Shown here: positions 32,570 to 40,946 of the stretch, one piece after another
Layout: every line of letters begins with the position of its first letter
Numbering within the stretch: position 1 is the first letter of the stretch
The notes under the pieces: generated by a model
What the model saw: only the letters and a program-made list of their open reading frames with translations
Database searches by the model: none
Told to the model about the DNA's origin: nothing
Source of the DNA: Hymenobacter convexus
GTDB taxonomy: Bacteria; Bacteroidota; Bacteroidia; Cytophagales; Hymenobacteraceae
Length of the DNA stretch: 64,000 bases
Reading direction: 5' to 3'
Assembly: GCF_030580955.1 (NCBI RefSeq)
Contig: NZ_JAUQON010000001.1
Location: 248,001 to 312,000 of the forward strand
Position numbers and translations under genes: made by a program

Positions 32570-32839
32570 ATGAAAAAGGACACCCACCCCGAGTACCAGG
32601 AAGTCGTATTCCAGGACTCCTCTTCGGACTTCAAGTTCATCACGCGCTCCACGATGAAGCCGACCGACACCATCACGATGGAAGACGGCAAGACGTACCC
32701 GCTGGTGAAAATCGAAGTAAGCTCTGCTTCGCACCCCTTCTACACCGGCAAAAACATGTTCATCGACACAGCCGGTCGCGTGGAGAAATTCCGCAGCCGC
32801 TACGCCAAGAAAGAGCAGAACAGCGCCAACAAAGAATAG
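32570..32839 (+). CDS. rpmE: Ribosomal protein L31, type B
   Basis: An 89-residue L31 of the large-subunit E-site region. It starts [23 protein letters not shown] and has the type-B pattern ([54 protein letters not shown]). It lacks the zinc-binding C-x-x-C of type A, as is normal for Bacteroidota L31B. The promoter at 32486-32516 is among the clearest in the window, and a terminator follows at 32887-32922. The direct repeat GCTGTTAG around 32849 and 32871 in the 3' region has no evident role. Confidence 0.97.
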   Translation: MKKDTHPEYQEVVFQDSSSDFKFITRSTMKPTDTITMEDGKTYPLVKIEVSSASHPFYTGKNMFIDTAGRVEKFRSRYAKKEQNSANKE

Positions 32840-32886
32840 CTTTTATTCGAGCTGTTAGCCCTTGGCTACTAGCTGTTAGCTTTTTG

Positions 32887-32922
32887 AAAACTCCTTTCGG
32901 TTTCGCCGGAAGGAGTTTTTTT
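32887..32922 (+). terminator. Terminator after rpmE
   Basis: AACTCCTT-TC-CGG-TTT-CCG-GAAGGAGTT-type stem followed by seven T, about 50 bases past the rpmE stop. Confidence 0.85.
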
Positions 32923-32923
32923 A

Positions 32924-32956
32924 TTGCCGCTGCCGAAAGCGGCAGCCGTAAATTTG
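32924..32956 (+). promoter_or_regulatory. Bacteroidota promoter for the GlmU-like gene
   Basis: TTG at 32924-32926, 22 bases, TAAATTTG at 32949-32956, a perfect TAnnTTTG. It starts directly after the rpmE terminator. Confidence 0.75.
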
Positions 32957-32988
32957 CCTTTCCCATCAAAAGCCAGCCGCTAAAAAGA

Positions 32989-34200
32989 ATGCACGTTCTT
33001 CTCTTCGACGACCCGGCCATTCGGCCCCATTTGCTGCCTTTCACGTTCACGCGGCCGGTGGCGGCGCTGCGCTGCGGCATCCTCACGCTGGCCGAAAAGT
33101 GGCAGTACCGCCTAGGTGTTGAAACCGTGGGCTACCTCACGCAGCCTTATTTGCAGGCCAAGTTCCCAGCCGGCGACGTGTGTGGCGCGGCCCTCATTAT
33201 CAACGGTGCCGTGTGCCCCGACGATTTGCTGACCCGCCAGGTGCAAGCCCTGCGGCCCGGTCAGGCCCTGTATTGCGACGAGCTGCTGGTGGCCGCCCAC
33301 GTGGCCGACGCCTCGCTGGTGGCCGAGCTCATTCAGGACGGCATTCCCGAAACCCGGCAGGTAGCTGAGCCTGTGACGGTGATAGACCGGCCGTGGCAGC
33401 TGTTTCTGCGCAACGGCGTCGAAATCCGCCGCGACTTCGCGCTGCTCACCAAAGGCCGCACCTCACAGCCGGTGGGCGACGCGCACACCATTGTGTACGG
33501 GGCCGAAAACATCTTCATTGAGGAAGGCGTGAAAATCCGGGCCGCCATTCTCAATGCGGAGGACGGCCCGATTTATCTGGGTAAAAACTCGCAGGTGCAC
33601 GAGGGGGCCATCATCAAAGGGCCGCTGGCTTTGTGCGAAGGCTCGCACATCAACGCCGGCGCCAAAATGCGCGGCGACAACACCGTGGGCCCGTTCTCGA
33701 AGGTGGGCGGCGAAGTGGGCAACAGCATCCTGCTGGGCTACAGCAACAAGGGCCACGACGGCTACCTCGGCAATTCGGTCATCGGCGAGTGGTGCAACCT
33801 CGGGGCCGACACCAACACTTCAAACCTCAAGAACAACTACGCGCCCGTCAAAATCTGGAGCCACACCGCCAAGCGCTTCGTCGACACCGGCCAGACGTTC
33901 TGTGGCCTGATGATGGGCGACCACAGCAAGGCCGGCATCAACACCATGTTCAATACGGGCACCGTGGTGGGCGTGGGGGCCAATATTTTCGGCGCCGGCT
34001 TCCCCCGTACTTTCATCCCGAGCTTCAGCTGGGGCGGCGCGGCGGGCTTCGAAACCTTCAAGCTGCCCAAAGCCAACGAAGTAGCCGAGCGTGTGATGGC
34101 GCGCCGCAATCTGCCGTATGATGCGGTGGAACAGGTTATTATGAAAGCCGTATTTGAGGCGACGGAAGAGGACCGGGTGTGGGAGAAGGCAAAGTCATGA
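32989..34200 (+). CDS. GlmU-type sugar-1-phosphate nucleotidyltransferase / acetyltransferase, Bacteroidota variant
   Basis: A 403-residue protein of the alternative GlmU family (UDP-GlcNAc diphosphorylase / glucosamine-1-P N-acetyltransferase; TIGR03991 type) that replaces classic GlmU in many Bacteroidota and supplies UDP-GlcNAc for the cell wall. The N-terminal half (LLFDDPAIRPHLLPFTFTRPVAALRCGILTLAEKW) is the divergent nucleotidyl domain; from about residue 180 a left-handed beta-helix of hexapeptide repeats runs (AENIFIEEGVKIRAAILNAEDGPIYLGKNSQVHEGAIIKGP, GLMMGDHSKAGINTMFNTGTVVGVGANIFG). The frame opens at 32884, but the Met at 32989 follows a perfect promoter and fits the family start. 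Its stop overlaps holB as ATGA, so the two are coupled. Confidence 0.9.
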   Translation: MHVLLFDDPAIRPHLLPFTFTRPVAALRCGILTLAEKWQYRLGVETVGYLTQPYLQAKFPAGDVCGAALIINGAVCPDDLLTRQVQALRPGQALYCDELLVAAHVADASLVAELIQDGIPETRQVAEPVTVIDRPWQLFLRNGVEIRRDFALLTKGRTSQPVGDAHTIVYGAENIFIEEGVKIRAAILNAEDGPIYLGKNSQVHEGAIIKGPLALCEGSHINAGAKMRGDNTVGPFSKVGGEVGNSILLGYSNKGHDGYLGNSVIGEWCNLGADTNTSNLKNNYAPVKIWSHTAKRFVDTGQTFCGLMMGDHSKAGINTMFNTGTVVGVGANIFGAGFPRTFIPSFSWGGAAGFETFKLPKANEVAERVMARRNLPYDAVEQVIMKAVFEATEEDRVWEKAKS

Positions 34201-35327
34201 CCTTCGCCGACATCCCCAACCAATCCGCCGTTAAGGCCCTGCTGCGCCAGTCGGTGCAGCGGCAGCACGTGGCGCACGCCCAGCTTTTCCGGGGGCAGGA
34301 GGGCGGCGCGGCGCTGGCGCTGGCTTTGGCCTACGCGCAGTATCTGAACTGCGAAGACCGCGCTGCCGATGCCGCCGACAGCTGCGGCCACTGCCCCGCC
34401 TGCACCAAAATAGCCAAGCTGGCCCACCCCGACCTGAACTTCATCATGCCCGTGACCACCACCAAATCGGTGGCCAAAGACGCGGTGAGCAGCAAGTTCA
34501 TGGCCGAGTGGCGCACCTTCGTGCTCGACAACCCCTACCAGGGCCTCAACGATTGGATGCAGCACATCGGGGCCGAAAACAAGCAGGGCAACATCAGCAA
34601 GGACGAGGCCGTGCAGATTCTGAAGCTGGTGAGCCTGAAAGCCTTCGAAGCCCGCTTCAAAATCGTCATCATCTGGTTGCCCGAGCTCATGCACCCGGCC
34701 GCTGCCAACGCCGTGCTCAAGCTGCTGGAAGAGCCGCCGCCCGCCACCATCTTCCTGCTCGTGAGCCACGCGCCCGAGCAGCTGCTGCCCACCATCATCA
34801 GCCGGGTGCAGCCGGTGGTGGTGCGCCCGTTTTCGGAAGACGACATCACGGCCTTTCTGCAAACCGAATACCAAGTGCCCGAGGCCAAAGCCCGCCAGGT
34901 GGCGCAGCTGGCCGAAGGCAGCCTGGGCGCCGCCATCGCCAGCCGCGACGCCAACGCCGACCACGACTATTTTGAGTTTTTTGCAAAGTGGATGCGGCAG
35001 TGCTACAGCCAGAAGGCGGCCGATATTCTCAAGCAAAGCGACGAATTCCAGAAACTGGGCCGCGAAAACCAGAAGGAGCTGCTGAGCTACTCGCTGGGCC
35101 TGTTGCGCAAGGTGCTGCTGTTTGGCATCGACCCGAAGTTCGTGCCGCACCTGGCCAGCGGCGAGCAGCAATTCGTAACGGGTTTCGCCCGCTTCGTGAC
35201 CCCGCGCAACGCCGATTTATTAACCAAAGAGCTCACCGATGCCCACTACCACATCGAGCGCAACGCCAACGCCAAAATGGTGTTTGTCGACAGCTCGCTG
35301 CGGATGGGCGGGTTTTTAAGAGTTTAA
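34197..35327 (+). CDS. holB: DNA polymerase III delta' subunit
   Basis: A 376-residue clamp-loader subunit delta' (HolB). The start ATG at 34197 overlaps the stop of the GlmU-like gene (ATGA). Signature parts are FADIPNQSAVKALLRQSVQRQHVAHAQLFRGQEGGAALALALAYAQYLNC, the zinc-type CGHCPACTKI near residue 69, HPAAANAVLKLLEEPPPATIFLLVSHAPEQLLPTIISRVQPVVV (sensor-like region, S-R-x-Q) and a helical C-terminal domain. The P-loop is degenerate (GQEGGAA), as expected of delta'. A palindromic repeat follows. Confidence 0.93.
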   Translation: MTFADIPNQSAVKALLRQSVQRQHVAHAQLFRGQEGGAALALALAYAQYLNCEDRAADAADSCGHCPACTKIAKLAHPDLNFIMPVTTTKSVAKDAVSSKFMAEWRTFVLDNPYQGLNDWMQHIGAENKQGNISKDEAVQILKLVSLKAFEARFKIVIIWLPELMHPAAANAVLKLLEEPPPATIFLLVSHAPEQLLPTIISRVQPVVVRPFSEDDITAFLQTEYQVPEAKARQVAQLAEGSLGAAIASRDANADHDYFEFFAKWMRQCYSQKAADILKQSDEFQKLGRENQKELLSYSLGLLRKVLLFGIDPKFVPHLASGEQQFVTGFARFVTPRNADLLTKELTDAHYHIERNANAKMVFVDSSLRMGGFLRV

Positions 35328-35340
35328 GATTCAAAAGGAA

Positions 35341-35432
35341 CGTCATGCTGAGCGCAGTCGAAGCATCTCTACCGCAATAGTAAATGAGTTGTGTTGCGCG
35401 GTAAAGATGCTTCGACTCCGCTCAGCATGACG
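35341..35432. repeat. Palindromic intergenic repeat, family A, copy 6
   Basis: Same arms as copy 1 with a mismatch (CTCCGC in the right arm) and a shortened loop (AATAGTAAATGAGTTGTGTT). It creates a false N-terminal extension of the hemC frame. Confidence 0.93.
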
Positions 35433-35456
35433 TTTTGTATAACAACTGCCTCAATT

Positions 35457-36389
35457 ATGAAAATCCGCCTCGCCACCCGCGCCAGCCGCCTCGCCCTGTG
35501 GCAAACCGAACACGTGGCCGCGCTGCTGAAAAAAGCCGGTTTCGAAACCGAAATCGTGCCCATGCAAACCACCGGCGACGCCGTGCAGGACCGCAGCCTG
35601 GCCAAAATCGGCTCCAAAGGCGTGTTCACCGAAGAGCTGGAAACCAGCCTGCTGCGCGGTGAAACCCACCTCGCCGTGCACTCGGCCAAGGACGTGCAAA
35701 GCAGCATCCCGCGCGAGTTGGAACTGCTGGCTTTCCTGGAGCGCGAGCAGGTGAACGACGTGGTGCTGAGCTTCGACGAGCAGTTTTCGCTCGACAAGCC
35801 GGGCATTGTGCTGGGCACCAGCAGCACCCGCCGCAAGGCCCAGCTGCGCCGTTTCTACCCCCACGCTGAAACCGCCGAAGCCCGCGGCAACCTCCAAACC
35901 CGCCTGCGCAAGCTCGAAGAAGGCCAGTTCGATGCCCTCGTGCTGGCCTACGCCGGCGTGCACCGCATGGGCTATGAGCACCTGGTGCGCCACACGCTGC
36001 CGGCCCACCAGTTTGTGCCCGCCACCGGCCAGGGCAGCATCGCCGTGGAGTGCGCCGCCGCCCTCGATGCGGACCTTAAAGCCCGCCTCCAAACCGCTCT
36101 CGACCACCCCGCCACCCACACCTGCCTGCTGGCCGAGCGCGCCTTTTTGCACACCATGGAGGGCGGATGCAGCATCCCGTCATTTGCGCTGGCCACCTTA
36201 GAAAATGGCCACCTGCGCCTGCACGGCGGCCTCATCAGCCTCAGCGGCGAAGAATACGTGGAAGAAATTCAGACCACCGACGCAGCCACCGAAGCAGGCG
36301 CCCACGCGCTGGGCGTATCCGTAGCCGATGCCGTATTGGCGCGCGGTGGCCGCGAAATCCTGGCCAGCATCCGGGAGCACCGTGGGTAG
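35457..36389 (+). CDS. hemC: Hydroxymethylbilane synthase (porphobilinogen deaminase)
   Basis: A 310-residue HemC that condenses four porphobilinogens to hydroxymethylbilane in haem synthesis. Hallmarks are IRLATRASRLALWQTEHVAALL at the N terminus, GSKGVFTEELETSLL, AVHSAKDVQSSIP, LGTSSTRRKAQLRRFYP, the carrier region ATGQGSIAVECA and EGGCSIPSF, where the Cys is the dipyrromethane cofactor attachment site. The frame is open from 35391, but that part is palindromic repeat, so the Met at 35457 is used. Adjacent hem genes are not in the window. The cyclophilin gene follows with its own promoter. Confidence 0.97.
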   Translation: MKIRLATRASRLALWQTEHVAALLKKAGFETEIVPMQTTGDAVQDRSLAKIGSKGVFTEELETSLLRGETHLAVHSAKDVQSSIPRELELLAFLEREQVNDVVLSFDEQFSLDKPGIVLGTSSTRRKAQLRRFYPHAETAEARGNLQTRLRKLEEGQFDALVLAYAGVHRMGYEHLVRHTLPAHQFVPATGQGSIAVECAAALDADLKARLQTALDHPATHTCLLAERAFLHTMEGGCSIPSFALATLENGHLRLHGGLISLSGEEYVEEIQTTDAATEAGAHALGVSVADAVLARGGREILASIREHRG

Positions 36390-36405
36390 CCTTGCGCACC
36401 GACCG

Positions 36406-36413
36406 TAGTTTTG
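36406..36413 (+). promoter_or_regulatory. Promoter -7 box for the cyclophilin gene
   Basis: TAGTTTTG, a perfect TAnnTTTG, ending 27 bases before the ATG at 36441. The only TTG nearby (36392-36394) is 11 bases away, too close for a standard -33. Confidence 0.6.
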
Positions 36414-36440
36414 CTTCACATTTTGCTTTCCATCTACAGC

Positions 36441-37079
36441 ATGAACCGCATTTCTTCCCGCTTTATCTGGGTGCTTCTGGCCCTGATGACCGCCGCACCG
36501 GCCTGGGCCGCCAAACCCGGCAAGCCCAAAAAGAGCAGTAAAGACGAAGTCGTCACCATCACCACGCCGCAGGGTGTTATCCGGCTTGTACTGTTCGATG
36601 ACACGCCGCTGCACAAAACTAACTTCCTGAAAAAAGCGCAGAGTGGCTTCTACAACGGCACCACATTTCACCGTGTCATCGACAATTTCATGATTCAGGG
36701 CGGCGATGCCAACTCCAAGGATGCCGACCCCACCAACGACGGCCAGGGCCAACCCAACGAGCCCACCATTCCGGCCGAGCTGGTGGGCCACCCGCACAAC
36801 TACGGCGCCCTGGCCGCCGCCCGCATGGGCGGCCCGGCCGGCACGCCCAGCAGCGGCAGCCAGTTCTATTTGGTCGAAAACCACGACGGTACCCACTTCC
36901 TCGACGGCCAGTACACCGTTTTCGGCCAAGCCATTCAAGGACTCGATGTTATCGACAAAATTGCCAAACTGCCCAAAGACCCGCGCGACCGTCCGTTGGC
37001 CGATGCCAAAATGACCGTGAAAGTGGAGAAGCTCAAGCGCAAAAAAATCACCAAGCTCTACGGCTACAAGTACGAGTAG
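36441..37079 (+). CDS. Exported cyclophilin-type peptidyl-prolyl isomerase
   Basis: A 212-residue isomerase of the cyclophilin family with a signal peptide (MNRISSRFIWVLLALMTAAPAWA), so it works in the periplasm on folding proteins. The core has VTITTPQGVIRLVLFDDTPLHKTNFLKKAQSGFYNGTTFHRVIDNFMIQGGD, with the family's F-H-R-x-[IV]-x-x-F-M-I-Q-G-G-D, then ARMGGPAGTPSSGSQFYLVENHDGTHFLDGQYTVFGQAIQGLDVIDKIA. The C-terminal tail is Lys-rich. The frame extends to 36411, but the Met at 36441 starts the signal peptide and follows a promoter box. The next spacer holds a palindromic repeat. Confidence 0.95.
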   Translation: MNRISSRFIWVLLALMTAAPAWAAKPGKPKKSSKDEVVTITTPQGVIRLVLFDDTPLHKTNFLKKAQSGFYNGTTFHRVIDNFMIQGGDANSKDADPTNDGQGQPNEPTIPAELVGHPHNYGALAAARMGGPAGTPSSGSQFYLVENHDGTHFLDGQYTVFGQAIQGLDVIDKIAKLPKDPRDRPLADAKMTVKVEKLKRKKITKLYGYKYE

Positions 37080-37112
37080 CGGTTTGCCCAGTGGCACGTC
37101 TTGTTGAGGGAA

Positions 37113-37212
37113 CGTCATGTCGAGCGCAGCCGAGACATCTCGCGTGCCGCCACTAATCATCTCGGTTAGATTACTCCAGCACGCGAGATGTCTCGGCCAG
37201 TTCGACATGACG
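37113..37212. repeat. Palindromic intergenic repeat, family A, copy 7
   Basis: Arm variant CGTCATGTCGAGCGCAGCCG continuing AGACATCTCGCGTG. The right arm is shortened and changed near GGCCAGTTCGAC, giving an internal mismatch. The loop has CGGTTAGATTACTCCAG. Confidence 0.9.
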
Positions 37213-37249
37213 TTTCAGTCGGCTTTGCTGCCTTTTTCAAAAGCTTTTT

Positions 37250-38158
37250 ATGAAAATTCTCGTCACCGGTTCCAACGGCCTGCTGGGGCAGAAGCTGGTG
37301 GCTCTGCTGCTCCCCAAGCCCAACGTGAACCTGGTGGCCACTTCCCGCGGCGCCAATAAGCTGGCCGACCTCTACCCCGACCTTCGTTTCGTGCCGCTGG
37401 ACGTAGCCGACGCTGCTCAGGTACACCAGGTGCTCGCCCAGGAACAGCCCACCCACGTCATCCACACCGCCGCCATGACCAACGTGGACGAGTGCGAGCT
37501 GAACCACGACGCCTGCTGGCAGCAAAACGTGACAGCTGTCGGCCATCTGGTAGAAGCCTGTGCCGCGCGCCACATCCACCTCACCCACTTGAGCACCGAC
37601 TTTATTTTCAGCGGCGAAGCGGGCCCGCTGGCCGAAGACGCCGCGCCCGGTCCGGTCAATTTTTACGGCGAAAGCAAGCTGGCCGCCGAACGCCTGGTGC
37701 AAGCCAGCCCCGGCCCCTGGGCCATTGCCCGCACCGTGCTGGTCTACGGCGTAGCGCATGAGTATGGCCGCACCAACATCGTGCTCTGGGTACGCGATTC
37801 TCTGCGCGCCGGCAAAGCCATCAAAGTGGTGGCCGACCAGTGGCGCACGCCCACCCTGGCCGAAGACCTGGCCGAAGGCTGCTGGCTGCTGGCGCGGCAA
37901 AGCGCGCAGGGTATCTACCACCTTAGCGGCGCCGACATGCTCACGCCCCACGCCATGGCCCTGCAGGTAGCCGACTATTTCGGCCTCGATAAAACGTTGA
38001 TTGAGCGGGTAGACGCCAGCACGTTTTCGCAGCCCGCCCGGCGGCCGGCCCGCACGGGGTTTTTCATCGCCAAAGCCCGGCACGAGCTTGGCTACACGCC
38101 CCATTCCTTCCCCGAAGGCATTGCCATCATTGGCCGGCAGAGCGAAAATAGACTATAA
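37250..38158 (+). CDS. NAD(P)-dependent sugar-nucleotide reductase (RmlD-like SDR)
   Basis: A 302-residue extended short-chain dehydrogenase of the dTDP-4-dehydrorhamnose reductase (RmlD) superfamily. Cofactor loop TGSNGLLGQ near residue 6, HTAAMTNVDECE near residue 71, TDFIFSGEAGP near residue 115 and the catalytic Y-x-x-x-K in NFYGESKLAAERLV near residue 138 are visible. RTVLVYG and the basic-tail segment RRPARTGFFIAKARHELGYTP match the C-terminal substrate region. Other rml genes are not adjacent, so the exact sugar is unknown; this type also includes general sugar reductases. A terminator follows at 38163-38187. Confidence 0.88.
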   Translation: MKILVTGSNGLLGQKLVALLLPKPNVNLVATSRGANKLADLYPDLRFVPLDVADAAQVHQVLAQEQPTHVIHTAAMTNVDECELNHDACWQQNVTAVGHLVEACAARHIHLTHLSTDFIFSGEAGPLAEDAAPGPVNFYGESKLAAERLVQASPGPWAIARTVLVYGVAHEYGRTNIVLWVRDSLRAGKAIKVVADQWRTPTLAEDLAEGCWLLARQSAQGIYHLSGADMLTPHAMALQVADYFGLDKTLIERVDASTFSQPARRPARTGFFIAKARHELGYTPHSFPEGIAIIGRQSENRL

Positions 38159-38162
38159 AAAA

Positions 38163-38187
38163 AACCCGCCGGGGTAGACGGCGGGTT
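38163..38187. terminator. Terminator after the sugar reductase gene
   Basis: AACCCGCCG and CGGCGGGTT pair around GGGTAGA, with A-tracts in front and TTAAAA after; both strands are served. Confidence 0.75.
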
Positions 38188-38331
38188 AAAACTCGTCAGG
38201 GGTAGCCAGCGAGCGGTAGAGGCGAAATGTGGGTAGAAATGAGTAGTGTATTATACCAAATACAAGAGATTGAATAAGTTATCGATAATCGACTGGATTT
38301 AATCTGTAGAAGCTAACGCGGAAAGGAGGAA

Positions 38332-38535
38332 TCAGGACTGGGGCCATACCCCTACCAGTAGGCCGCCCACCAGCACGGCCGTGCGGCCCAAGAGGGCGGC
38401 TTCGCCCAAGGCGCGAGGCACCACCATGCCATCGGGCGTCACGAAATCGATGCCCACCGAAACGGTCTTGGCCGTGTGAGGCAAAGCTTTGGGGCGGCGT
38501 GGCGAGCTCAACGAGGGGTAAATGAGTAGGTACAT
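38332..38535 (-). CDS. Possible small protein, unknown
   Basis: A 67-residue frame from an ATG at 38535 (MYLLIYPSLSSPRRPKAL). The C-terminal half VGIDFVTPDGMVVPRALGE-AALLGRTAVLVGG-LLVGVWP is hydrophobic with well-spaced charges, more protein-like than a random frame. No family, promoter or partner was recognised, and the overlapping longer frame on the same strand is less convincing. It lies in the otherwise empty 38.2-38.9 kb spacer. Confidence 0.3.
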   Translation of the reverse strand: MYLLIYPSLSSPRRPKALPHTAKTVSVGIDFVTPDGMVVPRALGEAALLGRTAVLVGGLLVGVWPQS

Positions 38536-38539
38536 AAGC

Positions 38540-38916
38540 GGGCAGGTAGAAAATATGAGGATGTATTGCCTGGAGCCGAAACGGCTTTTCCCAAAAGCAA
38601 TACAATGTTACTGCTCCATTTTACCTCATAAAAGGACACAACAGCTGAGATTGCGACATCCCGCCAAATGAATTTTTATTGCTTTAGTATAATTTTTCGA
38701 CGATATAAATCAATAAAATTCAAACCTTACACAAGTTGATAAAACAGTAAATAATTGGTTGTCAAAATAATAATAAGCCAAATGCCTCGCGGATTAACAG
38801 GTTCATTTCTGTGAAAAAAGCGCAATTTGCGACATCGCAAGTATCGGTCTCTTGCGATGTTTTGCACATATTTTACGCCCTTCGACTACGCAGGCTTCGC
38901 TGAAAAAATACGATTG
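38540..38916. other. AT-rich spacer downstream of the permease operon
   Basis: About 375 bases much richer in A and T than their surroundings. It contains the hairpin ACATCGCAAG / CTTGCGATGT (38832-38841 and 38851-38860), followed on plus by TTTTG, and the word TTGCGACATC twice (38653 and 38829 areas). No supportable gene. Confidence 0.55.
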
Positions 38917-39885
38917 TTATTTTGGAGGCCTGGTTAAAGAGTTAAGGCTTAAAATGGTGATTATGAGCATAATTGTTGGAAATAGGAAGAGCCACCAGGC
39001 AGATGGTTCTTGGCGGTAGGAGACCATCAGGCGGCCCCAGCTGGCAGCCTCCGGCGGCAAGCCAATGCCCAAAAAAGACAGCGTGCTTTCCAGGCCCAGA
39101 AGCCGGGCCAGGCTCAGGGGAAATAAAGTCTTTAATGGATTGATAGCGTGAGGTATACTGTGTTTTAGCCAAACGCGCCACGCCGGCACCCCAGCCGCCT
39201 GAGCGGCTTCTACGAAAGGAAGCGTGCGGATGCGCAGCATCTGGGCACGGACCAGCCGAGCGGGGGTAGTCCAAGATGTAAGGGTGAGCAGAACCAGCAA
39301 ACCAGCGGGCGAAATGCTCCCGGCACCGGCCGCTAATGCCACCACCAATACCAAGCGCGGCACAGTGTCGAGTGCCGTCACGGCTCCCGTCACCAGTGCG
39401 TCGAGGGGCAGACGAAAGGCAACGTTGCGGCGGCGCCTACCGCTTGTTGCTATCCCCGCCAGGCCCAGCGCGGCGGCCAGCCCGCCCAACCAGGGCGTGG
39501 GCAGCCGTAAGGCCCACCACACGCTACCGACCGCCACGACCCCATACGAAATATCGACCCGGGCCCGATTGCCCCAAAAGCCCGCCGCGCTGCCCAGCAG
39601 CGCCCCGATGACGGCCGCCAACAGGGCTGCGGGCAGCGTAAGCAGCACTGCCGTACGCGTGCCAAACACCAGCAGACTCAGCACATCGCGCCCCTGCGCA
39701 TCGGTGCCGAGCCAATGCTGACCGGGCGCTAACGGTGCCTGGGCAATGTGCGCTAGGTCGAGCGTGTGGGGCGGGTAGGGCAGGGGCAGCACGGGGGCCA
39801 CGGCGGCCACCAGCATCAGAAAGCCCAGCCAAGCCACCGCCCAGCTTGGCGTTCGGAACAGGTGCGGGACGGCTAGCGCTATCAT
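38917..39885 (-). CDS. Oligopeptide/dipeptide-type ABC permease (OppC-like)
   Basis: A 322-residue inner-membrane permease of the OppC/DppC type. The chosen start at 39885 (MIALAVPHLFRTPSWAVAWL) overlaps the stop of the upstream permease as ATGA; the longer frame upstream is in another gene's reverse reading. The N-terminal helix is followed by HWLGTDAQGRDVLSLLVFGTRTAVLLTLPAALLAAVIGALLGSAAGFWG, the classic OppC motif G-T-D-x-x-G-R-D-x-[LF]-S, and the EAA-like loop ARLVRAQMLRIRTLPFVEAAQAAGVPAWRVWLKHSIPHAINPL, which contacts the ATPase. No ATPase gene (oppD/F) is in the window. Confidence 0.92.
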   Translation of the reverse strand: MIALAVPHLFRTPSWAVAWLGFLMLVAAVAPVLPLPYPPHTLDLAHIAQAPLAPGQHWLGTDAQGRDVLSLLVFGTRTAVLLTLPAALLAAVIGALLGSAAGFWGNRARVDISYGVVAVGSVWWALRLPTPWLGGLAAALGLAGIATSGRRRRNVAFRLPLDALVTGAVTALDTVPRLVLVVALAAGAGSISPAGLLVLLTLTSWTTPARLVRAQMLRIRTLPFVEAAQAAGVPAWRVWLKHSIPHAINPLKTLFPLSLARLLGLESTLSFLGIGLPPEAASWGRLMVSYRQEPSAWWLFLFPTIMLIITILSLNSLTRPPK

Positions 39886-40943
39886 CGGATTCGAGGGTCG
39901 GCCCATAAGGAAAGAAAGTCCGTGATAAGCAGGGCCAGCAGCCGCGCCGCGCCCACCAGCAGCACGCCGCCCACTAGCACTGGAAAATCGCGCGCCGCGG
40001 CGGCTTCGGCCAACAGGCGGCCCATGCCGGGCAGGGCGAAAGCAACTTCCACAACCACGGCGCCGGCCACCAGGGCCGGGAGCAGTTCGGCCAGCTGGGC
40101 CAGCGACGGCAGCAAGGCGTTGCGCAGCGCGTGGTGGCGGATGACGGCGCGCTCGGCCAGGCCTTTGGCCCGGGCCGTGGTGGCGTAGTCGGTGCCAAGC
40201 TCCGCCTCCAGCGCGGCGGTGAGCTGCAGCGTGAGCTCGGGCAGGGCGCTGAGGGTTAAGGCTATGACAGGCAAAGTCATGTGCCACAAATACAATGGTA
40301 GCTGATAGCCGGCATCCAGTTCCGCATCGGTGGCCTGCTCGAGGCCGTAGCTGGGAAACCAGGCCAGCGTTTCCGGATTGGCAAACAGCAACAGCAGTCC
40401 CAGCGCAATAACGAAGAGTGGCAACGCCTGCAAACCCACGAGTGCGCCGCGCAGGAGCCCATGCCCGCGCGGCCGGCCCGCCAAATACTGGGCCAGCGCC
40501 AGCGCCAGCAGCACAGCCAGCGTGGCCGCCGTGCCGGTGAGCGGGAGGGTGAAGAGCAGAGCCTGCTGCAAGCGGGCCCCCACGCCTTCGCCCGTGCGAA
40601 AAGAGGCGCCGAGCTGCCCGTGCAGCAAGTCACGCAGCCACCGGTGGTATTGGTTGGCAAGCCCATTCCAGTGCCACTGGCCCGCTGTGGCGGACGCGGG
40701 GCGGTGCGTGCCAACGTAAAAAAGTGGCACATCGAGCCCCAGGCGGTGCCGGGTGGCCCGCTCGAGGGCTTGGCGGGCGGCGGGAGTAGTGACGCCGCCG
40801 GTGGCGCGCAACTCGGCTAGGGCGGGCTGGGCCAGTTCCACGGCCGTGCTGCCTTCGAGATGACTCAGCAAAAACACCCCCGATGCCAGCGCCCACACGG
40901 CCAGAGCCGTGCGCAACAGCCGCCAAAAAAGTAGCCGGGCCAT
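39882..40943 (-). CDS. Oligopeptide/dipeptide-type ABC permease (OppB-like)
   Basis: A 353-residue inner-membrane permease of the OppB/DppB type, starting MARLLFWRLLRTALAVWALASGVFLLSHLEG. It has the family's periplasmic segment (RLGLDVPLFYVGTH ... WNGLANQYHRWLRDLLHGQLGASFRTGEGV) and the EAA-type loop ELGTDYATTARAKGLAERAVIRHHALRNALLPSLAQLAELLPALVAGAVVVEVAFALPGMG. It follows the binding-protein gene by 3 bases and overlaps the next permease by ATGA, so the three are one tightly coupled operon for import of a peptide-like ligand. Confidence 0.94.
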   Translation of the reverse strand: MARLLFWRLLRTALAVWALASGVFLLSHLEGSTAVELAQPALAELRATGGVTTPAARQALERATRHRLGLDVPLFYVGTHRPASATAGQWHWNGLANQYHRWLRDLLHGQLGASFRTGEGVGARLQQALLFTLPLTGTAATLAVLLALALAQYLAGRPRGHGLLRGALVGLQALPLFVIALGLLLLFANPETLAWFPSYGLEQATDAELDAGYQLPLYLWHMTLPVIALTLSALPELTLQLTAALEAELGTDYATTARAKGLAERAVIRHHALRNALLPSLAQLAELLPALVAGAVVVEVAFALPGMGRLLAEAAAARDFPVLVGGVLLVGAARLLALLITDFLSLWADPRIR

Positions 40944-40946
40944 GCG

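Noticed and set aside
31165..32691. Single 508-codon minus frame covering rdgB and beyond
   Set aside because: RdgB starts at 31758; the rest reads through a palindromic repeat and antisense to the Fn3-like gene, giving low-complexity sequence.
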